A stretch of 64,000 nucleotides of DNA from Geomonas edaphica (GCF_004917075.1 NZ_SSYB01000001.1:665096-729095), one strand, 5' to 3'; positions 1 through 8,275 are shown, numbered from the stretch's first letter. The notes: generated by a model from the sequence alone, not told the origin. Numbers and translations are program-made.

Positions 1-636
1 TCGACCAGCAAGTACATAAACGGCACGGCCAACTCCATCGGAGGGGCGATCATCGATGCCGGCAGCTTCAACTGGAACAGCGCCCTCTTCCCGCATTTCG
101 AGCCCTTTTACCGGAAGTACAGAAACTTCGCATTCACGGCCCGGGTGAGAAAGCTGATCCACAAGGACTTCGGGGCCTGCGCCGCACCGATGAACGCATT
201 TCTCTCCGGCGAGGGGCTCGAGACGCTGTCGCTCAGGATGGAGCGTCACTGCTCGAACGCCATGAAGCTCGCCTCCTTTCTGCACGCGCACCCGAAAGTC
301 GCCTGGGTGAACTACCCGGGGCTTGCCGACTCGCCGTTTCACAACGTCGCCAGACGCCAGTTCAATGGGCGCTTCGGCGGGCTGCTGACCTTCGGCCTTG
401 CCGACCGGGCCGCCGCCTTTCGGTTCATCAACGGCCTCACGCTCGCGAAGAACCTTGCCAACATCGGGGACACGAAAACCCTCGTCATTCACCCGGCCTC
501 CACCATCTGCGCCGATTACACGCCTGAGGTGAAGGCGCTCATGGGTGTCTCAGAGGAACTGGTGCGGGTATCGGTTGGAATCGAGGCGCCGGAGGACATC
601 CAGGACGACTTCGCTACCGCTTTGGAACAGGTTTAA
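1..636 (+). CDS. metY: O-acetylhomoserine sulfhydrylase, C-terminal part (5' end outside window)
   Basis: The frame is open from base 1 and gives the last 211 residues of a Cys/Met-metabolism PLP enzyme. The fragment opens with STSKYINGT, where the Lys at fragment residue 4 is the expected Schiff-base lysine. Near the end it carries GDTKTLVIHPAST, the family signature that holds the substrate carboxylate. Enzymes of this type make homocysteine from O-acetylhomoserine and a sulfide source in the cytoplasm. The next genes encode a ThiS-like carrier, its activating enzyme, a JAMM protease and a sulfite reductase, so a protein thiocarboxylate is the likely sulfur donor (inference). A cystathionine gamma-synthase-type relative cannot be fully excluded because the N-terminal half is missing, but the context favours MetY. 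Confidence 0.88.
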   Translation, partial: STSKYINGTANSIGGAIIDAGSFNWNSALFPHFEPFYRKYRNFAFTARVRKLIHKDFGACAAPMNAFLSGEGLETLSLRMERHCSNAMKLASFLHAHPKVAWVNYPGLADSPFHNVARRQFNGRFGGLLTFGLADRAAAFRFINGLTLAKNLANIGDTKTLVIHPASTICADYTPEVKALMGVSEELVRVSVGIEAPEDIQDDFATALEQV

Positions 637-684
637 CGCTGTTTTTTGCCTAATATCTATGCTATCAAACGAGGAGCGCATCTA

Positions 685-900
685 ATGAACCTTATGGTCA
701 ACGGCAAACCGGCCAGTATCACCGAAGCACAACCCGTCTCCATCACCTACCTGCTCGAAGCGCTGCAGGTAGAACAGCGCGAATACGTCACCGTGGAACT
801 AAACGGCGACATCATGGACCGCGTGCAGTTCGACGGAACCACGGTGAAAGACGGCGATAACGTAGAGTTTCTTTATTTCATGGGTGGAGGTAGACCGTGA
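685..900 (+). CDS. ThiS/MoaD-family sulfur carrier protein (HcyS-like)
   Basis: A 71-residue ubiquitin-fold carrier. The ATG at 685 is chosen because GAGGAG lies 8 bases upstream; an upstream in-frame ATG at 646 has no comparable site. The C-terminus reads FMGGGRP, so the Gly-Gly tail is followed by extra residues rather than ending the protein. Carriers of this family are adenylated at the terminal glycine and then carry sulfur as a thiocarboxylate, so the tail must first be trimmed. A JAMM protease two genes downstream is the obvious candidate. It sits between metY and a ThiF-like gene and overlaps the latter by 4 bases (GTGA). Thiamine synthesis (ThiS proper) is less likely, since no thi gene is nearby. 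Confidence 0.85.
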   Translation: MNLMVNGKPASITEAQPVSITYLLEALQVEQREYVTVELNGDIMDRVQFDGTTVKDGDNVEFLYFMGGGRP

Positions 901-1709
901 AGCTCACCGAAGAGCAGATCAACCGCTATTCGCGTCACATCCTTCTTAAAGAGGTCGGCGGCAAGGGACAACAAAAGCTGATGAACGGCCGCGTGCTGGT
1001 GATCGGCGCAGGGGGCTTAGGCTCCCCGATCGCCCTGTATCTCGCCGCAGCCGGCGTCGGGACCATCGGCATCGCCGACGCCGACCAGGTCGACCTCTCC
1101 AACCTGCAGCGCCAGATCATCCACAGCACCCCCGACGTCGGCAAGGCCAAGGTCCTTTCAGCGAAGGAGAAGATGGTCGCCATCAACCCGGACCTGAACG
1201 TGGTCACCTACGAGACCTGGGTCAACGCGGACAACATCCTCTCCATGATCGAGGGGTACGATTTCGTCATCGACGGCACCGACAACTTCGCGGCGAAGTT
1301 TCTCATCAACGACGCCTGCGTGCTCGCCGGCAAACCATACTCGCACGGCGGCATCCTGCAGTTCGACGGGCAGACCTTCACGGTAGCCCCGGGTGAATCT
1401 CCCTGCTACCGCTGCGTCTTCCCGGAGCCTCCCCCCAAGGATGTCATCCCCACCTGCTCCAGGGCGGGGGTCATAGGCGTCCTCCCCGGCATCATCGGCA
1501 CGCTGCAGGCGACCGAGGCGATCAAGTACCTCCTGGGCATCGGGGACCTTCTGCACGGCAGGCTCCTCACCTACAACGCCCTGCGCATGCGTTTCCGTGA
1601 GGTTCCCATCCGCAAGAGCCCGAAATGCCCGATCTGCGGCGAGCACCCCACCATCACCGAGGTGAAGGACGAGCTCGACGCCCTGACGGTCTGCGATCTT
1701 GGGCACTAG
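897..1709 (+). CDS. ThiF/MoeB/HesA-family sulfur carrier adenylyltransferase (HcyF-like)
   Basis: 270 residues starting at GTG, with the start codon overlapping the stop of the carrier gene. An E1-like Rossmann fold shows the nucleotide motif GAGGLGSPIALYLAAAGVG (about residues 37-55) and the downstream D-x-V-D-LSNLQRQ segment typical of ThiF/MoeB. Two Cys pairs, CYRC near residue 168 and CPIC near 245, form the usual structural zinc site. The family adenylates the C-terminal glycine of a ubiquitin-like sulfur carrier with ATP. Its coupling to the adjacent carrier gene identifies the partner. It has no rhodanese domain, so sulfur must come from sulfide or another protein, consistent with the sulfite reductase and TusA-like genes downstream. 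Confidence 0.9.
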   Translation: MKLTEEQINRYSRHILLKEVGGKGQQKLMNGRVLVIGAGGLGSPIALYLAAAGVGTIGIADADQVDLSNLQRQIIHSTPDVGKAKVLSAKEKMVAINPDLNVVTYETWVNADNILSMIEGYDFVIDGTDNFAAKFLINDACVLAGKPYSHGGILQFDGQTFTVAPGESPCYRCVFPEPPPKDVIPTCSRAGVIGVLPGIIGTLQATEAIKYLLGIGDLLHGRLLTYNALRMRFREVPIRKSPKCPICGEHPTITEVKDELDALTVCDLGH

Positions 1710-1710
1710 C

Positions 1711-2112
1711 ATGCTGGAGATCCCCAGAGAGATACTGGAGGCGACCATCGCCCAGGCAAAAGAGGGCTTTCCCCTCGAGGTGTGCGGCATGATGGGCGGG
1801 ATGGGACACCGCGTCACCACGCGCTACCCGATGACCAACACCGACGCGAGCAACGAACACTTCACCATGGACCCGAAGGAGCAGTTCGCCGCAGTGAAGG
1901 CGATGCGCGCTGCGGGCGAGGAGATGCTGGTCATCTACCACTCGCATCCCGAGTCGCCGGCCCGCCCCTCCCAGGAGGACATCCGGCTCGCCCTCACACC
2001 GAACGTCTGCCACCTGATCGTCTCCCTCGAGCACCCTGAGGAGCCGGTAGCGAAGGCGTTCCGGATCACCGCCGGGGTCGTGGAGCCGGTGCAACTTACC
2101 ATCGCAGGGTAG
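1711..2112 (+). CDS. JAMM/MPN+ metalloprotease (HcyD/Mec-like)
   Basis: 133 residues from the ATG at 1711, one base after the adenylyltransferase stop; a TTG at 1699 is an in-frame alternative. The MPN+ signature is intact: a Glu in LEVCGMMGG (about residue 23), then HSHPESPARPSQED (about residues 77-90), giving the H-x-H, Ser and Asp of a JAMM zinc site. Bacterial members of this group trim sulfur carriers: Mec removes cysteine from CysO in Mycobacterium, and HcyD removes a C-terminal residue from HcyS in Wolinella. Here the carrier ends GGGRP, so the protease probably exposes the glycine tail. Which residues are removed is inference. Confidence 0.88.
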   Translation: MLEIPREILEATIAQAKEGFPLEVCGMMGGMGHRVTTRYPMTNTDASNEHFTMDPKEQFAAVKAMRAAGEEMLVIYHSHPESPARPSQEDIRLALTPNVCHLIVSLEHPEEPVAKAFRITAGVVEPVQLTIAG

Positions 2113-2147
2113 TCCCCCTACCCTTTGCTATCGAACAGGAGCGCGTT

Positions 2148-3092
2148 TTGGCAGAACAGAAGATAGATCTGAGGAACCTGAAGGCAGGCGGCTTCATCAA
2201 GGAGCGCGGCAAGGATTTGTTCACGGTGCGCCTGCGCGTCCCGGGCGGGAGGCTTTCGGTGGACCGCCTGGCGAAGATCGCCGCAGTTGCGCAAAAGTAC
2301 GGCAAGGGTTACGTGCACCTGTCGGTGCGCCAGTCCATCGAACTCATCAACGTGAACTTCGCCGATTTCGACGCGGTGGTCGCGGAACTGGGCGAAGAGC
2401 AGCAGAAGGTCGCCTCCTGCGGCGCCCGAGTGCGCGTTCCGACCGCCTGCGGCGGCTGCGAGTACAACCCCAACGGCCTGGTGGACACACAGAAGTCGGC
2501 GCTCGAGGTGGACGAGAAGCTCTTCGGCACCGCCACCGGCCATCACAAGTTCAAGGTATGTTTCGCCGGCTGCCCCTTCGACTGCCCCAAGTCGGCCATC
2601 AACGACGTCGGGTTCCAGGGTGCGGTCTGGCCCAGCCTCGACGCAGACGCCTGCATCGGTTGCGGGCTGTGCGCGAAATCGTGCACCGAGGGTGCCCTCG
2701 CCATGGCGGACGGCAAGCCGGTATTCGACGCTAAAAAATGCATCTACTGCGGCGACTGCATCAAGGTCTGCCCCACCAGCGCCTGGAGCGCGGCGAAAAA
2801 AGGGTACACGGTCCGCATTGGCGGGAAGTGGGGGCGCCGTCCCCTGATTGGAACGCTTTACGCCACCTTCGTACCGGAGGAGCGTGTCGTAGACTTCATC
2901 GCCGCCGTGCTCGCCTGGTACCAGGAGAAAGCGGAAGGAGCCGGCCGGGTGCGTCTTGGCGACATCATCATCCGCGAGGGGTGGCAGTCACTGCTTAACC
3001 ACCTGAGCCGCGACTTCGCCGACTTCGTCGTTGCCGAAACCACTGCTCCGCAGGTCATCGTCAACCAGATACCGCTTCCGGGCCAGGCCTGA
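2148..3092 (+). CDS. Siroheme sulfite reductase with inserted ferredoxin domain (AsrC/Sir-like)
   Basis: 314 residues from TTG with AGGAG upstream. An N-terminal nitrite/sulfite reductase ferredoxin-like half domain (about 1-70) precedes the siroheme-cluster cysteines in CGGCEYNPNG and CFAGCPFDCPKSAINDVGF (about 100-155). A two-cluster ferredoxin insert follows, with CIGCGLCAKSC and CIYCGDCIKVC (about 165-210). This layout matches AsrC-type and small assimilatory sulfite reductases, which reduce sulfite to sulfide with six electrons. No AsrA or AsrB partner is present, so the electron donor is probably a ferredoxin. Its place between the JAMM protease and a TusA-like gene suggests it supplies sulfide for loading the sulfur carrier. 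Confidence 0.85.
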   Translation: MAEQKIDLRNLKAGGFIKERGKDLFTVRLRVPGGRLSVDRLAKIAAVAQKYGKGYVHLSVRQSIELINVNFADFDAVVAELGEEQQKVASCGARVRVPTACGGCEYNPNGLVDTQKSALEVDEKLFGTATGHHKFKVCFAGCPFDCPKSAINDVGFQGAVWPSLDADACIGCGLCAKSCTEGALAMADGKPVFDAKKCIYCGDCIKVCPTSAWSAAKKGYTVRIGGKWGRRPLIGTLYATFVPEERVVDFIAAVLAWYQEKAEGAGRVRLGDIIIREGWQSLLNHLSRDFADFVVAETTAPQVIVNQIPLPGQA

Positions 3093-3113
3093 AGCATTTA
3101 TAGAGGAACCTCC

Positions 3114-3338
3114 ATGCAAACTATCGATTTACGTGGTGTTACCTGCCCGACCAACTTCGTCATGGCAAAACTCGAGCTCGAGGATATCGAGGCGGGGACC
3201 ACCGTGGAATTTCTCCTGGACGACGGGGAACCGGTCAAGAACGTGCCGCGAAGCCTCAAGGACGACGGGCACAAGCTCCTGGGCCTCAAGGAACAGGACG
3301 GCTACTACACCCTCCTCTTGGAAAAGGGTGCGGATTAA
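3114..3338 (+). CDS. TusA/SirA-family sulfurtransferase
   Basis: A 74-residue protein with the family signature near the N-terminus: LRGVTCPTNFVMAK, where the Cys (residue 11) in the CPxx motif would carry persulfide sulfur. GAGGAACCTCC lies just upstream of the ATG. TusA-like proteins relay sulfur between donors and acceptors in tRNA thiolation, cofactor synthesis or sulfur assimilation. It lies between the sulfite reductase and mnmA, so it could serve the homocysteine pathway, tRNA 2-thiolation by MnmA, or both. The sequence alone cannot decide. Confidence 0.85.
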   Translation: MQTIDLRGVTCPTNFVMAKLELEDIEAGTTVEFLLDDGEPVKNVPRSLKDDGHKLLGLKEQDGYYTLLLEKGAD

Positions 3339-3359
3339 GAGGCAAGCGCTTCAGCGGGA

Positions 3360-4439
3360 ATGAAAGAGATGTCAGAAAGAAAAAGGGTATTAGTGGCAAT
3401 GAGCGGCGGCGTCGATTCCTCGGTGACCGCCGCTCTTTTGAAGGAACAGGGTTACGATGTGATCGGCGTGTCGCTGCAGCTCTATGACCGTCCCGAGAAC
3501 ACCCCCTCCGGCGGCAAGACCTGCTGCTCGCTCACCGACGTCATGGACGCGGCGCGGGTCGCCAAGAAGCTCGGCATCCCCTTCCAGGTCATCGACATGC
3601 GCGGGCGCTTCAAGGAACTTGTGATAGACGACTTCGTCGCCGAGTACGCCTCGGGGCGCACCCCGAACCCCTGCGCACGCTGCAACGAAAGGATAAAGTT
3701 CGGCCTGCTCCTCGAGACGGCCGACGCCCTGAACGCCGATCTCCTCGCCACCGGGCACTACGCCCGGATCGAGCCGGACGAGGACGGCGTGTTCCAGCTG
3801 CGCAAGGGGGACGATCCCCGCAAGGACCAGACCTACTTCCTGTTCGCCATGAACCAGCAGCAGCTCTCGCGCACCATCTTCCCGGTGGGGAGGATGGAAA
3901 AACCCGAGGTGCGCGCACTGGCGGCACGCTTCGGCCTTCCGGTGGCAAGCAAGCAGGAAAGCCAGGAGATCTGCTTCATCCCGGACAACGACTACGTCCG
4001 CTTCCTCGAGGAGCGCGGCGTCACACCCCCCGGCGGCGACATCGTCGACCGTGAGGGGAAGAGGCTGGCAGGCCACGACGGCATCCACCGCTACACGGTG
4101 GGGCAGCGGCGCGGGCTCGGCATCGCCTGGAAGGAGCCCCTCTACGTTACCGCCCTCGATGCCGAGAACGCGCGTGTTGTTGTCGGTCCAAAAGAGGAGC
4201 TTTTGCGCGCCTCCCTTCTCGCCGACCAGCTCACCTGGACCTCCACACCAATCTCCGTGGTATTCCACGGCACATGCAGCATCCGCTACCGGCAGCAGCC
4301 GGTCCCTTGCCGCGCCGAACTGCAGGCGGACGGCAGGCTGAGCATCGAGTTCGACGCCCCGCAGTCCGGCGTCACCCCTGGACAGGCCGCGGTCCTCTAC
4401 GACGGCGACCGGGTCGTAGGCGGAGGCTGGATCCTTTGA
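3360..4439 (+). CDS. mnmA: tRNA-specific 2-thiouridylase MnmA
   Basis: 359 residues, the usual length. The ATP-PPi loop motif SGGVDSS is at about residues 15-21. The catalytic Cys pair is visible: TPNPCARCNERIKF (about 100) and ESQEICFIPDNDY (about 202). KDQTYFLF and the C-terminal beta-barrel domains are also present. MnmA adds sulfur to U34 of the Lys, Glu and Gln tRNAs, receiving it through a TusA relay in gammaproteobacteria; the TusA-like gene directly upstream fits that. The ATG at 3360 gives the longest product. An ATG at 3369 is an alternative, as GGGA then sits 9 bases upstream. It converges with modC, with only 3 bases between the stops. Confidence 0.95.
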   Translation: MKEMSERKRVLVAMSGGVDSSVTAALLKEQGYDVIGVSLQLYDRPENTPSGGKTCCSLTDVMDAARVAKKLGIPFQVIDMRGRFKELVIDDFVAEYASGRTPNPCARCNERIKFGLLLETADALNADLLATGHYARIEPDEDGVFQLRKGDDPRKDQTYFLFAMNQQQLSRTIFPVGRMEKPEVRALAARFGLPVASKQESQEICFIPDNDYVRFLEERGVTPPGGDIVDREGKRLAGHDGIHRYTVGQRRGLGIAWKEPLYVTALDAENARVVVGPKEELLRASLLADQLTWTSTPISVVFHGTCSIRYRQQPVPCRAELQADGRLSIEFDAPQSGVTPGQAAVLYDGDRVVGGGWIL

Positions 4440-4442
4440 CGC

Positions 4443-5501
4443 TCAACTGAGGCGCCTGAAAGAGGCCGCCTTGATCACGGCATAAATCTCGTTGCGCGCC
4501 TGGATGGCCAGGTCGTCCGCGGCCTGGACCACCACCTCCGCTATCAAAGTCTCGTGGCCGCAGCGCAGCTCCACCCCCACCTTGTTCCCGGACGGAAAGG
4601 TGTCCACCACAGTGCATTTCAAAAGGTTTCTGGCGCTCACCGCCTCCGGGTGGCGCGTGAAGAGGATGATATCGCGCGAGGATAGCTCGAAGACCGCCAT
4701 CGGCTCCTCGTCCCCGGCAGAGATGAAGAGTTCCTCCAGCTCCCACCGGTACACGTACAGCCCGCCCATCTTGCGCAGTTTCTCCAGCTGCAGCACGTTG
4801 ATGTAACCCACCTGGCTCCCCCCCATCCGCTCGCGCGCGAGTTCTTCCGGCGTCGTCTGCGCCAGCACGCGGCCGCCCGCCATCGAGATGACCCGGTCCG
4901 TCATGAGACGGATTTCGAGAAGCGAGTGCGAGATGAAAAGGTAAGGAATCCCGAATCTTTCACCGGCACGTTTCAGGTAATGGATGATCTGCAGCTTGAG
5001 GCCATCGTCGAGCGCCGAGAGGGGCTCGTCCATGAGCAGGAGGCGCGGATTGGCGAGGATGGCGCGCCCGAGCGCCACGCGCTGACGCTCCCCTCCCGAG
5101 AGACGGTTCACGCCGCGCCCCAGGAGTTCACCGAGCTGGAGCACCGATACCAGCGTGGCAAAATCGACGCTGCGCCGCCCCACCCCACTCCTTTTGTACC
5201 CGTACATAAGGTTCGCCTCGACGCTTAAGTGCGGGAAGAGGCACGCATCCTGGAAGACGAGCGAGATGCAGCGCCGCTGCGGTGGTACGTTGATCCCCCT
5301 TTTGCTGCTGAACAGACACTCCCCATCCAGCCATATTTCTCCCTCTTCGGGCTTCTCGAGTCCTGCTATCAGCTTGACCAGGGTGGACTTGCCGCTTCCG
5401 GAGGCGCCGAAGATGCCGACCTGGCTCCCGGACGCAGTGCAGTCGAGGTCGAGACTGAAGGGGCCTCCAAAACCCTTGCGCACCTTCAGAGTCAGCTCCA
5501 T
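4443..5501 (-). CDS. modC: Molybdate ABC transporter ATP-binding protein ModC
   Basis: 352 residues. The ABC ATPase has Walker A GASGSGKST (about 31-39), the signature LSGGERQRVALG, and Walker B LLLMDEPLSALD. A C-terminal TOBE/Mop domain (about 285-350), including ARNLLKCTVVDTFPSG, is the molybdate-sensing part typical of ModC. The start is the ATG at 5501, which overlaps the modB stop by one base (TGATG), so the two are translationally coupled. The product powers molybdate or tungstate import through ModB. The same frame stays open far upstream inside modB, but that stretch is an antisense-like shadow without motifs. Confidence 0.93.
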   Translation of the reverse strand: MELTLKVRKGFGGPFSLDLDCTASGSQVGIFGASGSGKSTLVKLIAGLEKPEEGEIWLDGECLFSSKRGINVPPQRRCISLVFQDACLFPHLSVEANLMYGYKRSGVGRRSVDFATLVSVLQLGELLGRGVNRLSGGERQRVALGRAILANPRLLLMDEPLSALDDGLKLQIIHYLKRAGERFGIPYLFISHSLLEIRLMTDRVISMAGGRVLAQTTPEELARERMGGSQVGYINVLQLEKLRKMGGLYVYRWELEELFISAGDEEPMAVFELSSRDIILFTRHPEAVSARNLLKCTVVDTFPSGNKVGVELRCGHETLIAEVVVQAADDLAIQARNEIYAVIKAASFRRLS

Positions 5502-6184
5502 CAGGCCCTCCTTGCCAGGCGTTTGACGAGCGCCTCGTGTCCGGCGAGCACGAACACGGAAATGCCGACGGCGACGGCACACAAAGAAAGGGCGGCCCGC
5601 TCTCCGCCGGGCGAGGAGGCGTAGTCGTAGATGGCTAGTGGAATTGTCTGGGTGCTGCCGGGCATGTTCCCGGCCACGATGATAGTGGCGCCGAATTCGC
5701 CGAGGCTTCGGGCGAACATGAGCGAAGCGCCAGAGACGACGCCGGAGACGGACAGGGGGAGAATCACGGAGAGTAGCGTGTCGATGGGCCCGGCACCCAG
5801 GGTGCGCGAGGCCTGCACCAGCCTCCCGTCGATCCCCTCCATGGCGATCCTGATGGACCTTACCAGAAGCGGAAAGCCGACGATGGCCGAAGCCAGCACG
5901 GCGGCCTTCCACGTAAAGATGAGGCGCACGCCGAAAAGATTGAAAAGAGGCGCCAGCCAGCCGTTTCTACCAAGGGAGAGGAGCAGCAGGTACCCCATGA
6001 CAACGGGAGGCAGGGTGAGCGGGAGGTTCACCAGCACCTCAAGGAGCACCTTGGCCCGGAACCGGAAGAAGGTCATCAGGTAGGCGTAGAGAAAGCCCAG
6101 GGGGAGACTGATCAGGGTCGCCGTGAGGGCTACCTTGATGGAGAGGATGATGGCGTCGCAATCGGCACTGCTCAGAAGGGGCAT
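5501..6184 (-). CDS. modB: Molybdate ABC transporter permease ModB
   Basis: 227 residues, normal for ModB, with about five to six hydrophobic membrane segments. The cytoplasmic EAA loop includes EGIDGRLVQASRTLGAGP, the contact site for ModC. It begins at the ATG at 6184 with GAGGTG just upstream. Usually modA, the periplasmic molybdate-binding protein, precedes modB; here the next 440 bases upstream hold no gene, so ModA must be encoded elsewhere. Molybdenum or tungsten uptake would serve molybdopterin enzymes in this anaerobe. Confidence 0.93.
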   Translation of the reverse strand: MPLLSSADCDAIILSIKVALTATLISLPLGFLYAYLMTFFRFRAKVLLEVLVNLPLTLPPVVMGYLLLLSLGRNGWLAPLFNLFGVRLIFTWKAAVLASAIVGFPLLVRSIRIAMEGIDGRLVQASRTLGAGPIDTLLSVILPLSVSGVVSGASLMFARSLGEFGATIIVAGNMPGSTQTIPLAIYDYASSPGGERAALSLCAVAVGISVFVLAGHEALVKRLARRA

Positions 6185-6356
6185 GGCTCACCTCGCTGTG
6201 ATGGCCATCTTCTAGCAGGTTCCGTTCCAGATGCGGTAAACGCTAAAAACGCCTGTTTCAGTGGAATTCTCAGTGCTGCGGCAAAAGCGGGCGGGCCTGC
6301 ACCGTGGGCGTTTGCTGAAATTTAAAGCAGCGCGCGACGGTATCGAATGCGCAATG

Positions 6357-6374
6357 TGACGCTGACAATGTCAC
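6357..6374. promoter_or_regulatory. Inverted repeat upstream of modB
   Basis: GTGAC-N9-GTCAC lies in the leader of modBC. The arms are perfect but short. It matches neither the CRP spacing nor the AT-rich ModE-type site that I would expect, so any operator role is speculative. Confidence 0.2.
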
Positions 6375-6464
6375 GAAAGGTTCGTCCCGAATGGGGGATA
6401 TAGATCCCTGTGCAGCGTATCTGAACTCGCGCCCCCCTTTCGGGGATCATGAACCAACCAAGGC

Positions 6465-6523
6465 AAATCCCCCCTGCCCCCCCTTCGCAAAGGGGGGGAC
6501 CTTGGGGCTCATGCAGCGCTTCT
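6465..6523 (+). repeat. Dispersed G-run palindromic repeat, copy 1
   Basis: The unit starts AAATCCCCCCTG, continues through a C-run/TTCGCAAA/G-run hairpin and ends with a conserved tail CTTGGGGCTCATGCAGCGCT. The same 58-base unit recurs at 26257-26313 (reversed) and 50386-50443, with shorter or diverged copies at 36161-36220, 55243-55278 and 55297-55333. All copies lie outside genes. The rest of the 6185-6625 gap holds only a short inverted repeat and a terminator. Confidence 0.8.
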
Positions 6524-6565
6524 GTGAGGTGCACCGTAGCACCAAGCTACTTCAGAAAATCCAAG

Positions 6566-6603
6566 AAAAAGGGGGCGGCCGCATGCAAGGCCGTCCCCTT
6601 TTC
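6566..6603 (-). terminator. Rho-independent terminator of the chemoreceptor gene
   Basis: A GC-rich stem (AAAAGGGGG-CGGCC paired with GGCCG-TCCCCTTTT, loop GCATGCAA) lies 23 bases beyond the chemoreceptor stop. On the minus strand it is followed by a run of five T. Confidence 0.75.
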
Positions 6604-6625
6604 CGCTGACAATATGTCAGTCGCC

Positions 6626-8275
6626 TCAACCGACGAGCCTGAACCGGCTCACGATGCGCTCGAGGTCCTTTACGCATCCGGTGAGCTGGGATGCCTGCCC
6701 CGCGCACTGGTGCGCCCCATCGGCAGTCCCCTGCACCAGGTCGGTGATCTGCCTTATGTTGCCGCTGATCATACCGGTGGTCGCAGTCTGCTCCTCGGCA
6801 GCCTGAGCGATCTGCACCACTTCTCCCGCCACGGCGTTCACCTGCTCGAGGATCTCCTTTAGCGCCGTACTCGACTTGGTCGCCTCGGCGGTGCCGTTTT
6901 CTACCTCGTGCACCCCTTCCTCCATGGCGTAAACGACCTCTTTGGTATCGGACTGGATCGCCTTGATCATGTCGGCGATTTCCCTCGTCGCTCTGGTGGT
7001 CCGCTCGGCAAGGGCCCTCACCTCGTCGGCGACGACGGCGAAACCCCGCCCCTGCTCGCCGGCACGGGCCGCCTCTATGGCTGCGTTCAGGGCAAGGAGG
7101 TTGGTCTGGTCCGCAATGTCCTCGATGGTCCCGATGATGAGCCCGATCTGGTCGCTGCGTTCTCCGAGCTGTTCGACGGTCGTGGAAAGTCCTTTTACCC
7201 GCTCGGCGATGCGCTGCATCACGGTGATGGTATTGCCTACCACCGACACGCCCGTTTCAGCGATGTCGCTCGTGGTGCGCGAATTGTCTGCTGCGTGTTG
7301 GCAGGTCCGCGATATCTCCTGGGACGTTGCCGCCATTTCTTCGCTGGCGGTGGCGATGGTGACGGTCTCGGTGGCGACGACCCCGGCGTTGCCCGCTATC
7401 TGCCCGGAGGCTACTGAGAGCTGATCCGCAGAGGTGACTAGGGTGATCGAGGTGGCGTTGATCTGGTGCATCACCTCGGCGAAACGCTCGACCATCGTCT
7501 TCATGGTCTCCATCATCACCCGGACGCTCCCCCTCCCCTCCACGGCGACCTGCACGGAGAGATCGCCTCCCGCGATGCGCTCGAGCACGGAGGTGCAGGC
7601 GGAGAAAGACCCTTGGATACTCCTGATGATGAAGAGGCTCAAGAGCACGCAGCCGAGGGTGACCGCGATGCACATGACGATGAGCACGGCAAGCGAGCGC
7701 GACAGCTCGCTGACGGTCGATTTTTCCAGGGCACTTCCCTTGCTGTCGGCGATTTGCACGAGCTTGTCGATGGTTGCCCGGTGCTCCTCGTACAGGCCGG
7801 TGAGCCTGGCCAAAACCTCGCCGGCCTTGGACGCATCGCCCGAGGTGACGGCAGGAAAGAACTCGTCCGTCGCGGTGCGGTAAAACTGCTCCGCAGGCCG
7901 GTAGGAGGACTCAACGAGCAAGGTCTTATCCTCGCCTGCGGCAAGTTCCTTGACCCAGAAGGCATGGCGCTCTTCGTATTCACCCTTCAGTTTCTTGAAT
8001 GATTCCTGCAGTTTTTGCAGCTTGGCGGGGTCGGTCTCACGGGAAGCCTGCAGCACGACGAGATAGGACTCGATGATGTACTCGGGAGGGGGGAGTATGT
8101 CGGCAACGAGATCCTTTCCCTGGACAAGCTGGGCGTAAATCGGGCCGTTCACCTTTACCCTGTTTATGATGGAATGCGCCGTAATGGATACCAGGATCAG
8201 TCCCGCGATTGAGACTACCGCCATGGTGACGATTAGTTGCAGAATGCTGAACCTTGATACTTGGGACTTGTTCAT
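6626..8275 (-). CDS. Methyl-accepting chemotaxis protein
   Basis: 549 residues. The ATG at 8275 has GAGGT six bases upstream and is preferred over a GTG/ATG-like start 9 codons earlier. Layout: a short cytoplasmic tail, a membrane helix (about 11-33), a periplasmic helical domain of about 150 residues like a four-helix bundle, a second helix (about 188-212), HAMP, and a long signalling coiled coil. The hairpin tip reads [19 protein letters not shown] and [16 protein letters not shown]. The C-terminus (SRFRLVG) lacks the CheR/CheB tethering pentapeptide. It controls CheA kinase activity in response to an unknown ligand. No che genes are nearby, so it is an orphan receptor. Confidence 0.93.
   Translation of the reverse strand: MNKSQVSRFSILQLIVTMAVVSIAGLILVSITAHSIINRVKVNGPIYAQLVQGKDLVADILPPPEYIIESYLVVLQASRETDPAKLQKLQESFKKLKGEYEERHAFWVKELAAGEDKTLLVESSYRPAEQFYRTATDEFFPAVTSGDASKAGEVLARLTGLYEEHRATIDKLVQIADSKGSALEKSTVSELSRSLAVLIVMCIAVTLGCVLLSLFIIRSIQGSFSACTSVLERIAGGDLSVQVAVEGRGSVRVMMETMKTMVERFAEVMHQINATSITLVTSADQLSVASGQIAGNAGVVATETVTIATASEEMAATSQEISRTCQHAADNSRTTSDIAETGVSVVGNTITVMQRIAERVKGLSTTVEQLGERSDQIGLIIGTIEDIADQTNLLALNAAIEAARAGEQGRGFAVVADEVRALAERTTRATREIADMIKAIQSDTKEVVYAMEEGVHEVENGTAEATKSSTALKEILEQVNAVAGEVVQIAQAAEEQTATTGMISGNIRQITDLVQGTADGAHQCAGQASQLTGCVKDLERIVSRFRLVG

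Noticed and set aside
4443..5912. 489-residue form of ModC
   Set aside because: The first 137 residues overlap modB in another frame and are Arg-rich noise; the ATG at 5501 fits ModC length and coupling.
6357..6374. CRP/FNR site from GTGAC-N9-GTCAC
   Set aside because: The spacing does not fit either consensus and no -10/-35 pair is aligned with it.
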